In this document: positions 42,614-52,235 of the stretch, piece after piece | Layout: each line of letters opens with the position of its first letter | Numbering within the stretch: the stretch's first letter is position 1 | Source of the DNA: Propionibacterium sp. oral taxon 192 str. F0372 | GTDB taxonomy: Bacteria; Actinomycetota; Actinomycetes; Propionibacteriales; Propionibacteriaceae | Direction of reading: 5' to 3' | DNA: 64,000 nt | Assembly: GCF_000413315.1 (NCBI RefSeq) | Contig: NZ_KE340298.1 | Coordinates: forward strand, 1-64,000 | Made by a program: the position numbers and the translations under genes | The notes under the pieces: model-generated | What the model was told of the DNA's origin: nothing | Database searches by the model: none | The model's input: the letters and a program-made list of their open reading frames with translations, nothing else

Positions 42614-42647
42614 AATGGGGCGGCAGCTCACGTGCCACCGCCCCATT
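42614..42647 (-). terminator. hairpin after sdhB
   Basis: A 14-bp stem (42614-42627 with 42634-42647, two G-U pairs) and a 6-base loop begin 13 bases after the sdhB stop. There is no U-run, as is common in high-GC genomes. It probably ends the sdhCAB transcript. Confidence 0.65.
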
Positions 42648-42660
42648 GGCTCTCGATCGA

Positions 42661-43428
42661 TCAACCGAAGAAACCATCCTTGCGGAACAGCGACGAGACG
42701 AGGTCGCGGTTCAACTGCGAGATCGAGGCCAGCGGAATGCCCTTGGGGCAGACCGCTGCACACTCACCGATATTGGTGCAACCACCGAAACCTTCGGCGT
42801 CGTGCTGCCCAATCATCGTCTCAACACGGCGGTATCGTTCAGGCTGGCCCTGCGGAAGGTTGCCCAAGTGGGAGATCTTCGCAGAGGTAAACAGCATCGC
42901 CGACCCATTCGGGCAGGCAGCCACGCATGCACCACAGCCAATGCAGGTCGCGTTATCGAAGGCGGTGTCGGCCTTCAACTTCGGCGCCGGCACGGAGTGG
43001 GCATCGGGGGCTGCACCGGTGTTCACCGAGATGAAACCACCGGATGCGATTACGCGGTCCAGAGCAGTACGGTCAACCACAAGGTCCTTGATCACCGGGA
43101 AGGCCTTCGCCTTCCATGGTTCGATAACGATGGTGTCGCCATCGTTGAAGGACCGCATGTGCAACTGGCAGGTGGTCGTGGGCACCGGCGAGTTGCCGCG
43201 ACCGTGCGGGGTACCGTTGATCACGACACCGCATGTGCCACAGATACCCTCACGACAGTCGGAGTCAAAGGCCACCGGCTCAATGCCGGCGACGGTCAGC
43301 TCCTCGTTCAGCTGGTCCAGCATCTCCAAGAAACTCATGTCCTCAGCGATGTTGTCGATCTGGTAGTCGACCAGCTTGCCATTCGAAGCGCCAGCGTCCT
43401 GACGCCAAACCCTCAATGTCAGTTTCAC
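42661..43428 (-). CDS. sdhB: succinate dehydrogenase/fumarate reductase iron-sulfur subunit
   Basis: 255-aa electron-transfer subunit linking the flavoprotein to the membrane cytochrome. [2Fe-2S] ligands are in [10 protein letters not shown] and TTTCQLH. The second domain has [14 protein letters not shown] and [14 protein letters not shown] for the other two clusters. It overlaps sdhA by 4 bases. In propionic fermentation this complex reduces fumarate to succinate; direction cannot be read from sequence. Confidence 0.95.
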   Translation of the reverse strand: MKLTLRVWRQDAGASNGKLVDYQIDNIAEDMSFLEMLDQLNEELTVAGIEPVAFDSDCREGICGTCGVVINGTPHGRGNSPVPTTTCQLHMRSFNDGDTIVIEPWKAKAFPVIKDLVVDRTALDRVIASGGFISVNTGAAPDAHSVPAPKLKADTAFDNATCIGCGACVAACPNGSAMLFTSAKISHLGNLPQGQPERYRRVETMIGQHDAEGFGGCTNIGECAAVCPKGIPLASISQLNRDLVSSLFRKDGFFG

Positions 43429-45446
43429 TTGTAACTCCGTTGCTTGAGCTCGATGGCCTTGTAGACGAGTGGTTCCTTGTGCAGCACGGGTTTGGAATCC
43501 TCACCGGTCCACTCCCAGGCCGCGACATAGGCGAACTGGTCATCGTGACGCAGGGCCTCGCCCTCCTCGGTCTGGTGCTCTGTACGGAAATGACCGCCAC
43601 AGGACTCGCGACGATGCAGGGCATCAATGCACATCAATTCGCCCAGCTCGAAGAAGTCGATCAGCCGACCGGCACGCTCCAAGGTCTGGTTGAAGTCCTC
43701 GGCTTCGCCGGTGACCTTCACGTCACGCCAGAACTCGGCCTTCAACTCGCGGATGAGGCCAATGGCTTTCTTCAAACCGGCCTCGGTGCGAGCCATGCCG
43801 CAATATTCCCACATGATGTGACCGAGCTCCTTGTGGAAAGAGTCGACGGTGCGCTCGCCCTTAACCGCCAAGAGCTTCTCGATACGAGCCTTCACATCAT
43901 TCACTGCTTCGACGACAGCGGGATCATTGTCGGGGAGCTTGCCATCATGGTGCGAGGCAAGATAATCGTTGATCGTGTTCGGCAGCACGAAGTAGCCGTC
44001 GGCCAGACCCTGCATCAGAGCCGAAGCCCCCAAACGGTTCGCGCCATGATCGGAGAAGTTCGCCTCACCGGCCACGTACAGGCCTGGAATCGTGGTCTCC
44101 AAGTCGTAGTCGACCCACACGCCACCCATGGTGTAGTGCACCGCTGGGTAGATACGCATCGGAACCTCGTAGGGATCCTCCGCGGTGATCTGCTTGTACA
44201 TGTCGAAGAGGTTGCCGTACTTGGCCTCGACCCCCTTCTTGCCCAGACGATTGATCGCATCCGAGAAATCGAGATAAACACCACGACGCACCTTGCGGTC
44301 GTTGCCATTCTCGTCCTTCTCAATGACGACCGGGCCGACGCCGCGTCCCTCGTCGCACATATTCTTCGCCTGACGTGATGCGATGTCGCGAGGAACCAGG
44401 TTGCCGAAGGCTGGGTAGATCCGCTCCAAGTAGTAGTCACGATCCTCCTCGGGAATGTCCCGGGGATCTTTGTCGCAATCTTCAGCCTTCTTAGGCACCC
44501 AAATCCGGCCGTCATTGCGCAACGACTCCGACATCAGAGTCAGCTTCGACTGGTTCGTCCCATGTTGCGGGATACAGGTCGGATGGATCTGCGTAAAGCA
44601 CGGGTTGGCGAAGTAGGCACCCTTGCGGTGAGCCCGCCAAGTGGCGGTCACATTGCAGCCCATGGCATTGGTCGACAGGAAGAAGACGTTGCCGTATCCG
44701 CCAGTGGCCAGAATCACCGCATCGGCGGTGTAAGCCTCGACCTTACCGGTCACCATGTCACGAGCGACGATGCCACGTGCCCGACCGTCCTTGGTGATGA
44801 CCTCCATCATCTCGTGACGGGCGAACATCTGGACGGTTCCCGCGCCAACCTGGCGTTCCAAAGCCTGGTAGGCACCGATCAACAGTTGTTGACCAGTCTG
44901 ACCACGTGCATAGAAGGTGCGTTGCACCTGCACGCCACCGAAGGAACGGGTATCCAAGAGGCCGCCGTACTCACGGGCGAAGGGAACTCCCTGGGCCACA
45001 CACTGGTCGATGATCCCCGCGGAGACCTCGGCCAGACGGTGGACGTTGGTCTCCCGGGCGCGGTAGTCGCCACCCTTCACAGTGTCATAGAACAGCCGGT
45101 AGACCGAGTCGTTGTCGTTCTTGTAGTTCTTCGCCGCATTGATGCCGCCCTGGGCCGCGATCGAGTGGGCACGGCGGGGCGAATCCTGATAGCAGAAGTT
45201 GAGAACGTTGTAGCCCGCTTCACCCAGTGATGCGGCAGCCGCGCCACCCGCCAAGCCGGTACCGACGACGATAATGGTGATCTTGCGCCGGTTGGCAGGG
45301 TTCACCAGGCTGGCCCGGAATTGACGGTCAGGCCACACCTTGTCAATGGGCAGCGAGGTGTCAGCCTTGGTATCACGGATCTCCGTGCCGACCGAGTAGA
45401 ACTCGGCATCCCCAGCAGGAGCGTTGTTGGTCAGGGTCTCAGTCAT
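43425..45446 (-). CDS. sdhA: succinate dehydrogenase/fumarate reductase flavoprotein subunit
   Basis: 673 aa from the ATG at 45444-45446, which shares one base with the sdhC stop. The N-terminal FAD-binding Rossmann motif is [34 protein letters not shown] includes the FAD-linkage region, and [14 protein letters not shown] belongs to the active site. The sequence fits the B-type (Bacillus/actinobacterial/epsilon) SdhA group. The open frame upstream of this start overlaps sdhC and is spurious. Confidence 0.95.
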   Translation of the reverse strand: MTETLTNNAPAGDAEFYSVGTEIRDTKADTSLPIDKVWPDRQFRASLVNPANRRKITIIVVGTGLAGGAAAASLGEAGYNVLNFCYQDSPRRAHSIAAQGGINAAKNYKNDNDSVYRLFYDTVKGGDYRARETNVHRLAEVSAGIIDQCVAQGVPFAREYGGLLDTRSFGGVQVQRTFYARGQTGQQLLIGAYQALERQVGAGTVQMFARHEMMEVITKDGRARGIVARDMVTGKVEAYTADAVILATGGYGNVFFLSTNAMGCNVTATWRAHRKGAYFANPCFTQIHPTCIPQHGTNQSKLTLMSESLRNDGRIWVPKKAEDCDKDPRDIPEEDRDYYLERIYPAFGNLVPRDIASRQAKNMCDEGRGVGPVVIEKDENGNDRKVRRGVYLDFSDAINRLGKKGVEAKYGNLFDMYKQITAEDPYEVPMRIYPAVHYTMGGVWVDYDLETTIPGLYVAGEANFSDHGANRLGASALMQGLADGYFVLPNTINDYLASHHDGKLPDNDPAVVEAVNDVKARIEKLLAVKGERTVDSFHKELGHIMWEYCGMARTEAGLKKAIGLIRELKAEFWRDVKVTGEAEDFNQTLERAGRLIDFFELGELMCIDALHRRESCGGHFRTEHQTEEGEALRHDDQFAYVAAWEWTGEDSKPVLHKEPLVYKAIELKQRSYK

Positions 45447-46216
45447 CAGAGCGTCACCAATCCGATCGCGATGGACAGCGGGGCAGCCATGAAGCCGAAG
45501 AAGACCAGGAAGGCCACTATCACGGAACAGACCTTGATGAGCTTCTCTGAGTAAGCTCCGGTCCGGGCTCCGATGGTGCACAGTGCCGAGTAGAAGCCGT
45601 GGTACACGTGGATGCACACGGCGAGCATCCACACCGCATAGGCAGCCACGACGACCGGGGTCTGGAAGGCGAGGACCACGCGCTCGTGGGGAGCGACAGT
45701 GGTGACTCCTTCCGGGTAGCTCACCCGAATGATCTCGCAGGTGAACTGCAGCAGGTGGGCAATCACACCGAAGACGATGATGATGCCCGACCAGATCATG
45801 GTGCGCGCCGCAAAGGAGCCGGCCAGGTAGCGCTGCTTGAGGTAGCGAGCGCCGGAGACGCCCGACCCCTTGTTCCGGAAGGTCAACTTGATCGCTGCCT
45901 CAATGTGGATGAAGGCCGCAGCCAGCATAAACAAGCGAAACAGCGTCAGAAAGAATTTCTCGGGAAGGATCGGATACAGGAAGGTACGCAGCGAGTGCGA
46001 GTATTCATCAAACTCCTCGAACCCAACATTAGGAATCAGGAGCTTGGCATTGCCGAACAGGTGCATCATCAAGAACAGCACGATGATCAGACCACTGATC
46101 GACATGAGCACCTTGCGTGCCACCGTCGAACGCGCTGCCCGTTGGTGCGGGGTCCGGCTCGGATCACGAGTTGTCAGTTGGGTTGCCACGACCAGCACTC
46201 TATCGCCGGTGGTCAT
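45446..46216 (-). CDS. sdhC: succinate dehydrogenase cytochrome b subunit
   Basis: About 256 aa with five membrane helices, the first starting [19 protein letters not shown]. Several helix-embedded His residues could ligate the two haems of a cytochrome b558-type anchor; no sdhD is needed in this class. The start is uncertain: ATG at 46216 is used here, with a GTG at 46231 or inner GTG codons as alternatives; none has a strong ribosome binding site. The gene begins 42 bases after the trmD stop. Confidence 0.9.
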   Translation of the reverse strand: MTTGDRVLVVATQLTTRDPSRTPHQRAARSTVARKVLMSISGLIIVLFLMMHLFGNAKLLIPNVGFEEFDEYSHSLRTFLYPILPEKFFLTLFRLFMLAAAFIHIEAAIKLTFRNKGSGVSGARYLKQRYLAGSFAARTMIWSGIIIVFGVIAHLLQFTCEIIRVSYPEGVTTVAPHERVVLAFQTPVVVAAYAVWMLAVCIHVYHGFYSALCTIGARTGAYSEKLIKVCSVIVAFLVFFGFMAAPLSIAIGLVTL

Positions 46217-46258
46217 ACCAACGTCGTACACCCCACCCTTAATTCAAGGTAGGTATCC

Positions 46259-46981
46259 CTAAGTGAGCAAGTCAGGTCGTCTTACCCTGGTCAGATGCTG
46301 GCTCTGCTGCCGTCGCCACCCGGCAATTCTGGTGTGGTGACCGCTGAGTAGGACTTCCGGCACTTCCAGGCCTCGCCACACGGCAGGCTTGGTGTAGACA
46401 GGAGCCTCCAGGAGATGACCGGTTCCTGCTGCATGGGATTCTTCGACCAATGAGTCCGGGTTGCCGATGACGCCCGGGACTAGCCTGGCAACTGCCTCAA
46501 TGATCGCCATGGCAGCCACTTCCCCACCATTGAGCACGTAGTCTCCCAGGGAGATCTCACGCACCTCGTAGTCGGCGGCGGCCCATTCGGCAACGCGATG
46601 ATCAATTCCCTCGTAACGCCCGCAGGCGAAGACGAGATCGCTGCATGCGGAGAGTTCCTGGGCCGTCTGTTGAGTGAAACTGTGTCCCGAAGGAGTGGGT
46701 ATCACCAGCACCGGGCGGTCTGGCACTGGTTGCTGTTCGCGTGCGGCCCGAATGCTTGCGGTCATTGCATCCAAGGCCTCACCCCAGGGTTCCGGCTTCA
46801 TCACCATTCCCGCTCCCCCACCGTAGGGGGTGTCGTCGACGGTGCGATGCCGGTCGTGTGTCCAGTCCCGTAGATCGTGGGCATCTATGGTCAGCAACCC
46901 GTCGGTGACCGCCTTGCCGATGAGGGACAGACGAAGAGCCTCGAAGTAGTCCGGGAAGATCGATACGATGTTGATCCGCAT
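46259..46981 (-). CDS. trmD: tRNA (guanine-N1)-methyltransferase
   Basis: Methylates G37 next to the anticodon, preventing frameshifts. 240 aa, a trefoil-knot SPOUT enzyme, with [17 protein letters not shown] and [17 protein letters not shown] forming the SAM pocket. The start ATG shares a base with the rimM stop (TGATG). Confidence 0.96.
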   Translation of the reverse strand: MRINIVSIFPDYFEALRLSLIGKAVTDGLLTIDAHDLRDWTHDRHRTVDDTPYGGGAGMVMKPEPWGEALDAMTASIRAAREQQPVPDRPVLVIPTPSGHSFTQQTAQELSACSDLVFACGRYEGIDHRVAEWAAADYEVREISLGDYVLNGGEVAAMAIIEAVARLVPGVIGNPDSLVEESHAAGTGHLLEAPVYTKPAVWRGLEVPEVLLSGHHTRIAGWRRQQSQHLTRVRRPDLLT

Positions 46982-47502
46982 CACTGCGTCATCTCCTCTA
47001 GCAACCCACCGACATCGGCTAGTTGCAGCCACCCGCCCGTCAGGTTGATCACCGGAACCAACGCCGAGACGAAGGGCACGAGTCGTGGAGTTCCCTCAAC
47101 ATCGACCACCAGAAGGTCCTGGGCCGCCCCGTGGATCACCTCGCTCACCACCCCACCCAAACTGCCGTCAGCACGCAGCACTCGCAGCCCGATCAGCTGC
47201 CTGTCGTAGTATTCCTCATCCCCCTCGGGGCTCTCGTCGGCAGGGACATTGGCGAACAGCTCGACACCAGTGAGCGTCTGGGCCTCGGTGCGGTCGTCCA
47301 CCGAGACGAAATGCACCTGCCAGCGACCGGAGACATTGCGCGCAGCAGCGATCTCTAGGACCCGGCCAGTAGAGGTGCGCACCTGCTGGCCGGGTACGAA
47401 ACGCCGTTCGGGTTCGTCGGTGCGGATAGTGAGGGTCACATCCCCTCGCACCCCATGGGCACGTCCGACGACGGCCACCAGCACCTCAACGGTTGATGAC
47501 AT
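46981..47502 (-). CDS. rimM: 16S rRNA processing protein RimM
   Basis: 173 aa from the second of two adjacent ATGs at 47500-47505, chosen because it is 4 bases from a GGAGG site. The N-terminal RimM domain starts [14 protein letters not shown]; a C-terminal PRC-barrel begins near [11 protein letters not shown]. It helps 30S head assembly and binds S19. The open frame to 47685 overlaps khpA and is not used. Confidence 0.94.
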   Translation of the reverse strand: MSSTVEVLVAVVGRAHGVRGDVTLTIRTDEPERRFVPGQQVRTSTGRVLEIAAARNVSGRWQVHFVSVDDRTEAQTLTGVELFANVPADESPEGDEEYYDRQLIGLRVLRADGSLGGVVSEVIHGAAQDLLVVDVEGTPRLVPFVSALVPVINLTGGWLQLADVGGLLEEMTQ

Positions 47503-47566
47503 CATTCCTCCAGGGGTGACAAACACCGAGCGCCCCACCTCAATGGTGGGGCGCTCGGTTGACGGA

Positions 47567-47821
47567 TCAGTGGCGAGACCGTGACGGACGATCGACATCG
47601 ACGAAGTCGACTCGGACCCGCTCGTTCCCCGCCAGCGCGCCGATGACGGTGCGCAGTGCAGTTGCGGTGCGCCCCTTGCGACCAATTACCTTGCCGACAT
47701 CCGAGGGATCCGTGCGGACCTCCAGGACCCGACCGCTGCGCAACTGCTTGTCACGAACCTGGACCTCGTCGGGGTTCGAGACAAGTCCCTGCACTAGGTG
47801 TTCGAGTGCCTCAGAGAGCAT
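47567..47821 (-). CDS. khpA: KH-domain RNA-binding protein KhpA
   Basis: 84-aa protein that is a single KH domain, with the GxxG loop in VIGRKGRTATALRTVIGA. KhpA (YlqC) proteins act with KhpB in RNA control of cell shape in some Gram-positives. It lies in its usual place between rpsP and rimM. The ATG shares a base with the rpsP stop. Confidence 0.93.
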   Translation of the reverse strand: MLSEALEHLVQGLVSNPDEVQVRDKQLRSGRVLEVRTDPSDVGKVIGRKGRTATALRTVIGALAGNERVRVDFVDVDRPSRSRH

Positions 47822-48282
47822 CAGGCCTCCTCAGCCTCATGAGCCCCGGTCTCATCAACCGGAGTCTCCTCCGGCGCCTCGGTCTTTTCAGCCTCGAGTT
47901 GCTTGCGCTTGCGCGAGGAAATGGCCTCGCTCCTTGGCTCACCGTCAGCCTCGGCCAGTGCCGCGTTGAAGCGGGCGAGTTTGTCGATGGGCTCGGGCTG
48001 CGGATCGATACCCGAAGGGGAGTCGATGCCGGTGAACTTCTGCCAGTCACCAGTACGCTTCAACAGGGCGACGACCGCCTCGGTCGGCTGGGCGCCGACA
48101 CCGAGCCAGTACTGCACGCGCTCGGAGTCGATGCGGATGACCGAGGGGTCATTCTTCGGATGGTAGATACCGATCTCCTCGATGGCCTGGCCATCGCGCT
48201 TAGCGCGAGAATCGATAACAACCACGCGGTAGTGCGGGGAGCGGATCTTGCCGAGACGCTTCAGACGAATCTTGGTTGCCAC
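47821..48282 (-). CDS. rpsP: 30S ribosomal protein S16
   Basis: 153 aa from a GTG at 48280-48282 with GGAGA upstream. The first ~85 residues are standard S16 ([20 protein letters not shown]). The C-terminal ~65 residues form an acidic, Ala/Glu-rich extension, as in other actinobacterial S16 proteins. First gene of the rpsP-khpA-rimM-trmD series. A longer frame to 48372 lacks S16 similarity. Confidence 0.96.
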   Translation of the reverse strand: MATKIRLKRLGKIRSPHYRVVVIDSRAKRDGQAIEEIGIYHPKNDPSVIRIDSERVQYWLGVGAQPTEAVVALLKRTGDWQKFTGIDSPSGIDPQPEPIDKLARFNAALAEADGEPRSEAISSRKRKQLEAEKTEAPEETPVDETGAHEAEEA

Positions 48283-48395
48283 TTGAGTGGTTTCTCCTGT
48301 ACGAGTTCCGGGATGATCCCGGTTAGTTCGGGGCCCATCCTCGACGTGTGGGGCACGCCAACTATTGGCCATGGACAGCGTCGCCAGTGATGAGA

Positions 48396-48418
48396 GGGCA
48401 CCTGGACGCCAGACGCCC
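48396..48418 (-). terminator. hairpin between DUF6636-like gene and rpsP
   Basis: A 10-bp GC-rich stem with a 3-base loop about 50 bases after the upstream stop codon and 115 bases before rpsP. No U-run follows. It probably separates the sigma-factor operon from the ribosomal genes. Confidence 0.45.
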
Positions 48419-48465
48419 CATCATTGTGCCAGATCACCACCGCGTTACGAAACCGGGACACGTGC

Positions 48466-49266
48466 TCATCCGTGGATCTGAATACCATCGGTAGAGATAG
48501 TGAACCTGCTCCCGGTGGTCTTCGACCGGCAGGTGATCCCCTCCGGGGCGGATGCACAGACACCGTCCCAGGCCGCCAGCTCACTGCCGTAGTCCAGGAC
48601 CATTCCTGGCTGTTCGGTGACGTAGTTGCCCTGGGTAGTACATTCCGCGCTGATCGGCGTCTGGGGCGACCACGCGACCCAGGCGGCTCGGACCCTAGGG
48701 TTTGTGCCGCACTGTTCCATACCGGCCACCGGGACCTTCGACTGACAGCCCACGGAGCCCTCAGTGATCCCGCACAGGAAATTGCCAGAGGGCGAGACGA
48801 AATAGTAACCCTGCCCAGCACCTCCCGTGTTCCAGTAGGCCTTCTCGTTGTAGACCCTGGTGGGAGCGGAAGCCGGATCGGTGTGATCAGAGTCAGCGCT
48901 GGGGCCACTCGACGGGGATTCCGGAGTACTCGCCGTGGTGTCCGCCGGTATCGGCTCAGTGATGGACTCGGAGGGTTGGGCCGAGAGTGACGAGGTCGGT
49001 GAATTGGAGGTGACCGAGGGGATGGAGGTTTGAGCGGTACCGGAATTGTGGGGATCGACTGCTCGGATCGGACCCTTCTCCCGGGTCATCAGCGCGACAC
49101 CCATGCCAATGACCAGCAGGGACAGGATGACAACGACGATGATCAGGGGGCGTCGGGGGTTATCGGATGGGGTATTCATGATCGTCTCCTCGATGAGCTC
49201 GGGATCGTATGCGGGAGCCGGAACACGCGACAGCAGATCGGCCAGATCCTTCTCGAAGTCATCCAT
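48466..49266 (-). CDS. membrane-anchored DUF6636-like protein
   Basis: 266 aa. A short cytoplasmic start (1-38) precedes one membrane helix (about 39-60). Then comes a Ser/Thr/Pro-rich linker (about 70-135) and a Cys-rich outer domain (about 140-266). This has SPSGNFLCGI, CQSKVPV, EC and GITCRSKT, resembling the DUF6636 pattern of paired cysteines. It overlaps the sigma gene by 8 bases. The layout is that of an anti-sigma factor or sensor, but the short cytoplasmic part has no zinc anti-sigma motif, so that role is inferred only from position. It could also be the sigma factor's target. Confidence 0.75.
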   Translation of the reverse strand: MDDFEKDLADLLSRVPAPAYDPELIEETIMNTPSDNPRRPLIIVVVILSLLVIGMGVALMTREKGPIRAVDPHNSGTAQTSIPSVTSNSPTSSLSAQPSESITEPIPADTTASTPESPSSGPSADSDHTDPASAPTRVYNEKAYWNTGGAGQGYYFVSPSGNFLCGITEGSVGCQSKVPVAGMEQCGTNPRVRAAWVAWSPQTPISAECTTQGNYVTEQPGMVLDYGSELAAWDGVCASAPEGITCRSKTTGSRFTISTDGIQIHG

Positions 49267-49768
49267 GACCTGCTCCTTCGTGTACCTTCCTCAATCTCGC
49301 GACGGCTCGGGAGGCCGTCGATTTGATGGTTCCCGCTGGCAGCGACAACGACGCCGCGACTTCATCGTTTGTCAATCCCCAGTAGTAGCGGGCGACGATC
49401 ACCTGTCGTTCGCGCTCCGACAACATCGATAGGTGTTGCAGGATCTCGTTGCGGTCATCAACCTGCCCGGTGGGATCACCGGACGAGGTCTTGACATCCA
49501 GGTAGACCGAGTCGGTTGGGACCGGCGTGCGTCCGGCCTTGCGCCATTGGTCGTTGCGGGCATTCACCATCACGGTGCGGGCATATCCGAGTGCCGTTTC
49601 CGGTCTGATCCTGTCCCACGAACGCCACAGACGTTCAAAGGTCTCCTGGATCAGATCGTCGACATCCGATGGATTTCCGCTGAGCAGGACGGCAGAACGC
49701 GCCAGGTCGCCCCAATGGATCTGGGCGAACCTCCTGAACTCGTCTGCACTCCTGCTGTTCACACCCAT
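49259..49768 (-). CDS. SigE-family ECF RNA polymerase sigma factor
   Basis: 169 aa. Region 2 (about 10-75, with DVDDLIQETFERLWRSWDRI) binds the -10 element and core polymerase; region 4 (about 110-165, with LSERERQVIVARYYWGLTN and LPAGTIKSTASRA) binds the -35. The pattern fits the actinobacterial SigE-70 type. The ATG at 49768 is preceded by a TTG codon and no clear ribosome binding site; a 14-bp inverted repeat ends 6 bases upstream. It is followed, with overlap, by the membrane protein at 48466-49266. Confidence 0.9.
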   Translation of the reverse strand: MGVNSRSADEFRRFAQIHWGDLARSAVLLSGNPSDVDDLIQETFERLWRSWDRIRPETALGYARTVMVNARNDQWRKAGRTPVPTDSVYLDVKTSSGDPTGQVDDRNEILQHLSMLSERERQVIVARYYWGLTNDEVAASLSLPAGTIKSTASRAVARLRKVHEGAGHG

Positions 49769-49774
49769 CAATAC

Positions 49775-49814
49775 GTTTCTCGGTCATGAATGGTTGCATC
49801 CATGACCGAGAAAC
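49775..49814. repeat. 14-bp inverted repeat at the sigma gene start
   Basis: GTTTCTCGGTCATG at 49775-49788 and its exact reverse complement at 49801-49814, with a 12-base spacer. As RNA it would put a stable hairpin right before the sigma start codon; as DNA it could bind a dimeric regulator. There is no T-run, so it is not an ordinary terminator. Confidence 0.8.
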
Positions 49815-49852
49815 TATCCGCGGATGGGGTCGAGTTGCCCGGACAGCCCAGC

Positions 49853-50292
49853 TCACCGGTGAGGTAGTGCTGGACCACGGGTGCCACGAGAGCGGCCACA
49901 TCCTCCCCCTAGGAAGGCCCAGGCGACAATGCACATGACCACCGATTGCCCCGCGGCCGCGCAGGCAAACCCTGCGGCATAGCCGCACAGCAGGTCGGCG
50001 CGATGCAAGCGAGTGGTCCACAACCTCTCAAGTGCCCCGTTCATCCGTTCCCGCTGCATCGAGATCGAGGTGACCAGGAACATCACCATCATCGGCAGTA
50101 CCCCGAGAAGGGTCAACGCAATGTGGGGAATACTCCGTCGCCACTAGGCGGGGTCGGAACATCCACGTACACGAAGTACAGCAGCACGAGCAGCACCGCA
50201 GGAACCGCCAGCATCAGCATTATCGTGCGGCAATCGGCCACCATCTGCCGCAGGACTCGCACGGTGGTCGCCCACCAGGTCAGCAGATTCAC
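49853..50292 (-). pseudogene. decayed ABC-2 transporter permease
   Basis: A GTG start (50290-50292) overlaps the ATPase stop. The first ~60 codons encode a normal permease N terminus with a membrane helix (IMLMLAVPAVLLVLLYFVY), then reach a stop near 50130. In the next frame it continues ALTLLGVLPMMVMFLVTSIS and RADLLCGYAAGFACAAAGQS, then breaks off near 49890. About half of the usual length, including the last helices, is missing. Confidence 0.8.
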
Positions 50293-51021
50293 CGCGACGC
50301 CTCCTCATCGGCCCGAACCAGGGTCAGATGGGCCCGGTCCGGGTTGTGTTCCCCGGTATTGGCGAGCAAGTCCTCGGGAGTAGTCACCATCAAGATCCTT
50401 CCCTGACGCATCAACACCAACCGATCACAGCGCAGAGCCTCATCCATCACGTGGCTGGAGACCATCAGCGTGCTGCCAGAATCGGCGAGCCGACGGAAGG
50501 CAGACCACAGCTGTTCCCTGGTCAGCGGGTCCAGCCCAACGGTCGGCTCGTCGAGAACGAGCAGTTCCGGATCTCCCACCAAGGCACAGGCCAGTGAGGC
50601 CCGCCCCGCCTGGCCACCAGACATGGCGCTCACCCGGCGCTCCAGCAGATCACCCAGTCCCACTCGTTCGGCAATCTCTCCCACCGAGCGCGGATCGGCT
50701 CGCATCAAGCGGCAGTAGTACTCCAGATTCGCCCGTAGGCTCAGGTCCACGTAGACAGAGGGCTGTTGTGTCACATAGCCGACCCGGCCTCTCAGCCGCG
50801 CATCTCCGGCCACGTGTCCCAGGACGTGCACTTCGCTGTACCCCGACGATGGCCCGCATCAAGGTCGTCTTTCCACACCCCGAGGGCCCGAGCAGTCTTA
50901 CGATCTGCCCGGCAGGGATGTCCATGTTGATGCCACAGAGCACCCGGTTGCCGCCGCGGACCACCTCGAGTCCGCGGACACTCACCACGATGTCCTGTTC
51001 ATCGCATGATGAATTGATCAT
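50289..51021 (-). pseudogene. decayed ABC transporter ATPase
   Basis: The N-terminal part has Walker A GPSGCGKTTLMRAIVG. The C-terminal part, in another frame, has YVTQQPSVYVDLS (Q-loop), signature MSGGQAGRASLACALVG and Walker B LLVLDEPTVGLD. The frames break near 50835, just after Walker A, where a few codons plus an odd base seem deleted. With the broken permease next to it, the drug- or lipid-export type system (DrrAB-like) is dead unless the frameshift is a sequencing error. Confidence 0.82.
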
Positions 51022-51149
51022 TCGATGGACATCAGACAGCACACATCCGCCGCACAAGGATGCCAAATCACGAGCCGATGACATCGCACTACTTGCCAGG
51101 GCCGTATACGTGAAAACGGGCACGACGGTGCCACCCGAGGCGATGGGTC

Positions 51150-52223
51150 TCAGCGGGAGACAGGCTCCCCGCGCAGCACCACTAGAGCCGGATCATGCAG
51201 GGTGGACAGTTCCTGCCGGGGGTCAACGAACCAGCAGACCAGGTCGGCAGGTGCCCCCTCGACGAGATTCTGGGCGCCGAGCCAGGTGCGAGCATCCCAG
51301 CCGATCGCCCCCAGGGCGAAGTCGTTGCCACCAAGTTCGGCCAGCATCTGGGCCTCCTGGGCCACCCGCCCGTGTCCCAGGGTGCCCCCGGCATCGGTGC
51401 CGCAGTAGATCTGTACCCCGGCCTCGCGTGCCCTGCCCAGGGTGTCCAGACGACGAGCGTGCAGGTCACGCATATGCGCAGCATAGGTGGGGAATCTCTC
51501 GGCTCCTGCAGCTGCGAATTTCGGGAAATTCACCAAATTGGTCATGGTGGGGACCAAGGCAACATCATTGGCGGCCATCATTTCGATGACCTCGTCGCTC
51601 ATGCCAGTGCCGTGCTCAATGCAGTCGATTCCCGCCGCAACCAACTCGGCTACGGACTGCTCAGCGAAACAGTGGGCAGTAACCCGGGCACCGACGGCAT
51701 GGACGGCATCGATCGCCTGCTTGGCGATCTCAGCAGGCCACAGGGGGGCGAGATCACCCACCTCACGATCGATCCAGTCACCAACCAGCTTGACCCAGCC
51801 ATCGCCGCTATGGGCCTGGCGGGAGACCTCCTCTACCATCTCACTGGGGTCGATCTCGATTGCGAAATTGCGGATATAGCGCTTGGGGCGGGCGATGTGA
51901 CGCCCAGCTCGGATGATCCGCGGCAGATCGGCACGCTCGTCGATCCAGTGGGTATCGGCGGGAGCACCTGCGTCGCGCACCAGCAGCACCCCGGAGTTGC
52001 GGTCGATGATCGCCTGAGCCTCGGCCGTTGCATGATCCACTGCCCCGCTGGCCCCCAGGCCGATATGACAGTGGGCATCGACGAGCCCAGGGGTGATCCA
52101 CACGCCGGTGGTGAGAGTCTGCGCCCCGGCCACGGGCTCGAAGGTGATCACTCCGTCGTGGATCCACAGATCCCGCCGCTCGCCATCGGGCAAGACAACA
52201 CCGTTGAGATGCCAGGTACCCAT
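51150..52223 (-). CDS. amidohydrolase-family protein
   Basis: 357-aa metal-dependent hydrolase of the imidazolonepropionase-like/dihydroorotase superfamily. The metal motif is VDAHCHIG near residue 50; later metal ligands are probably AHCFAEQ, EHGTGMS and CGTDAGG. Substrate unknown. It lies 12 bases after ffh, a position it also has in other actinobacteria, so it may be co-expressed with the SRP genes. Confidence 0.88.
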   Translation of the reverse strand: MGTWHLNGVVLPDGERRDLWIHDGVITFEPVAGAQTLTTGVWITPGLVDAHCHIGLGASGAVDHATAEAQAIIDRNSGVLLVRDAGAPADTHWIDERADLPRIIRAGRHIARPKRYIRNFAIEIDPSEMVEEVSRQAHSGDGWVKLVGDWIDREVGDLAPLWPAEIAKQAIDAVHAVGARVTAHCFAEQSVAELVAAGIDCIEHGTGMSDEVIEMMAANDVALVPTMTNLVNFPKFAAAGAERFPTYAAHMRDLHARRLDTLGRAREAGVQIYCGTDAGGTLGHGRVAQEAQMLAELGGNDFALGAIGWDARTWLGAQNLVEGAPADLVCWFVDPRQELSTLHDPALVVLRGEPVSR

Positions 52224-52235
52224 CGCGCCTCCGTC

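Noticed and set aside
46982-47685. Longer RimM with about 60 extra N-terminal residues
   Set aside because: The extension overlaps khpA and has no RimM similarity; an ATG with a good ribosome binding site exists at 47502.
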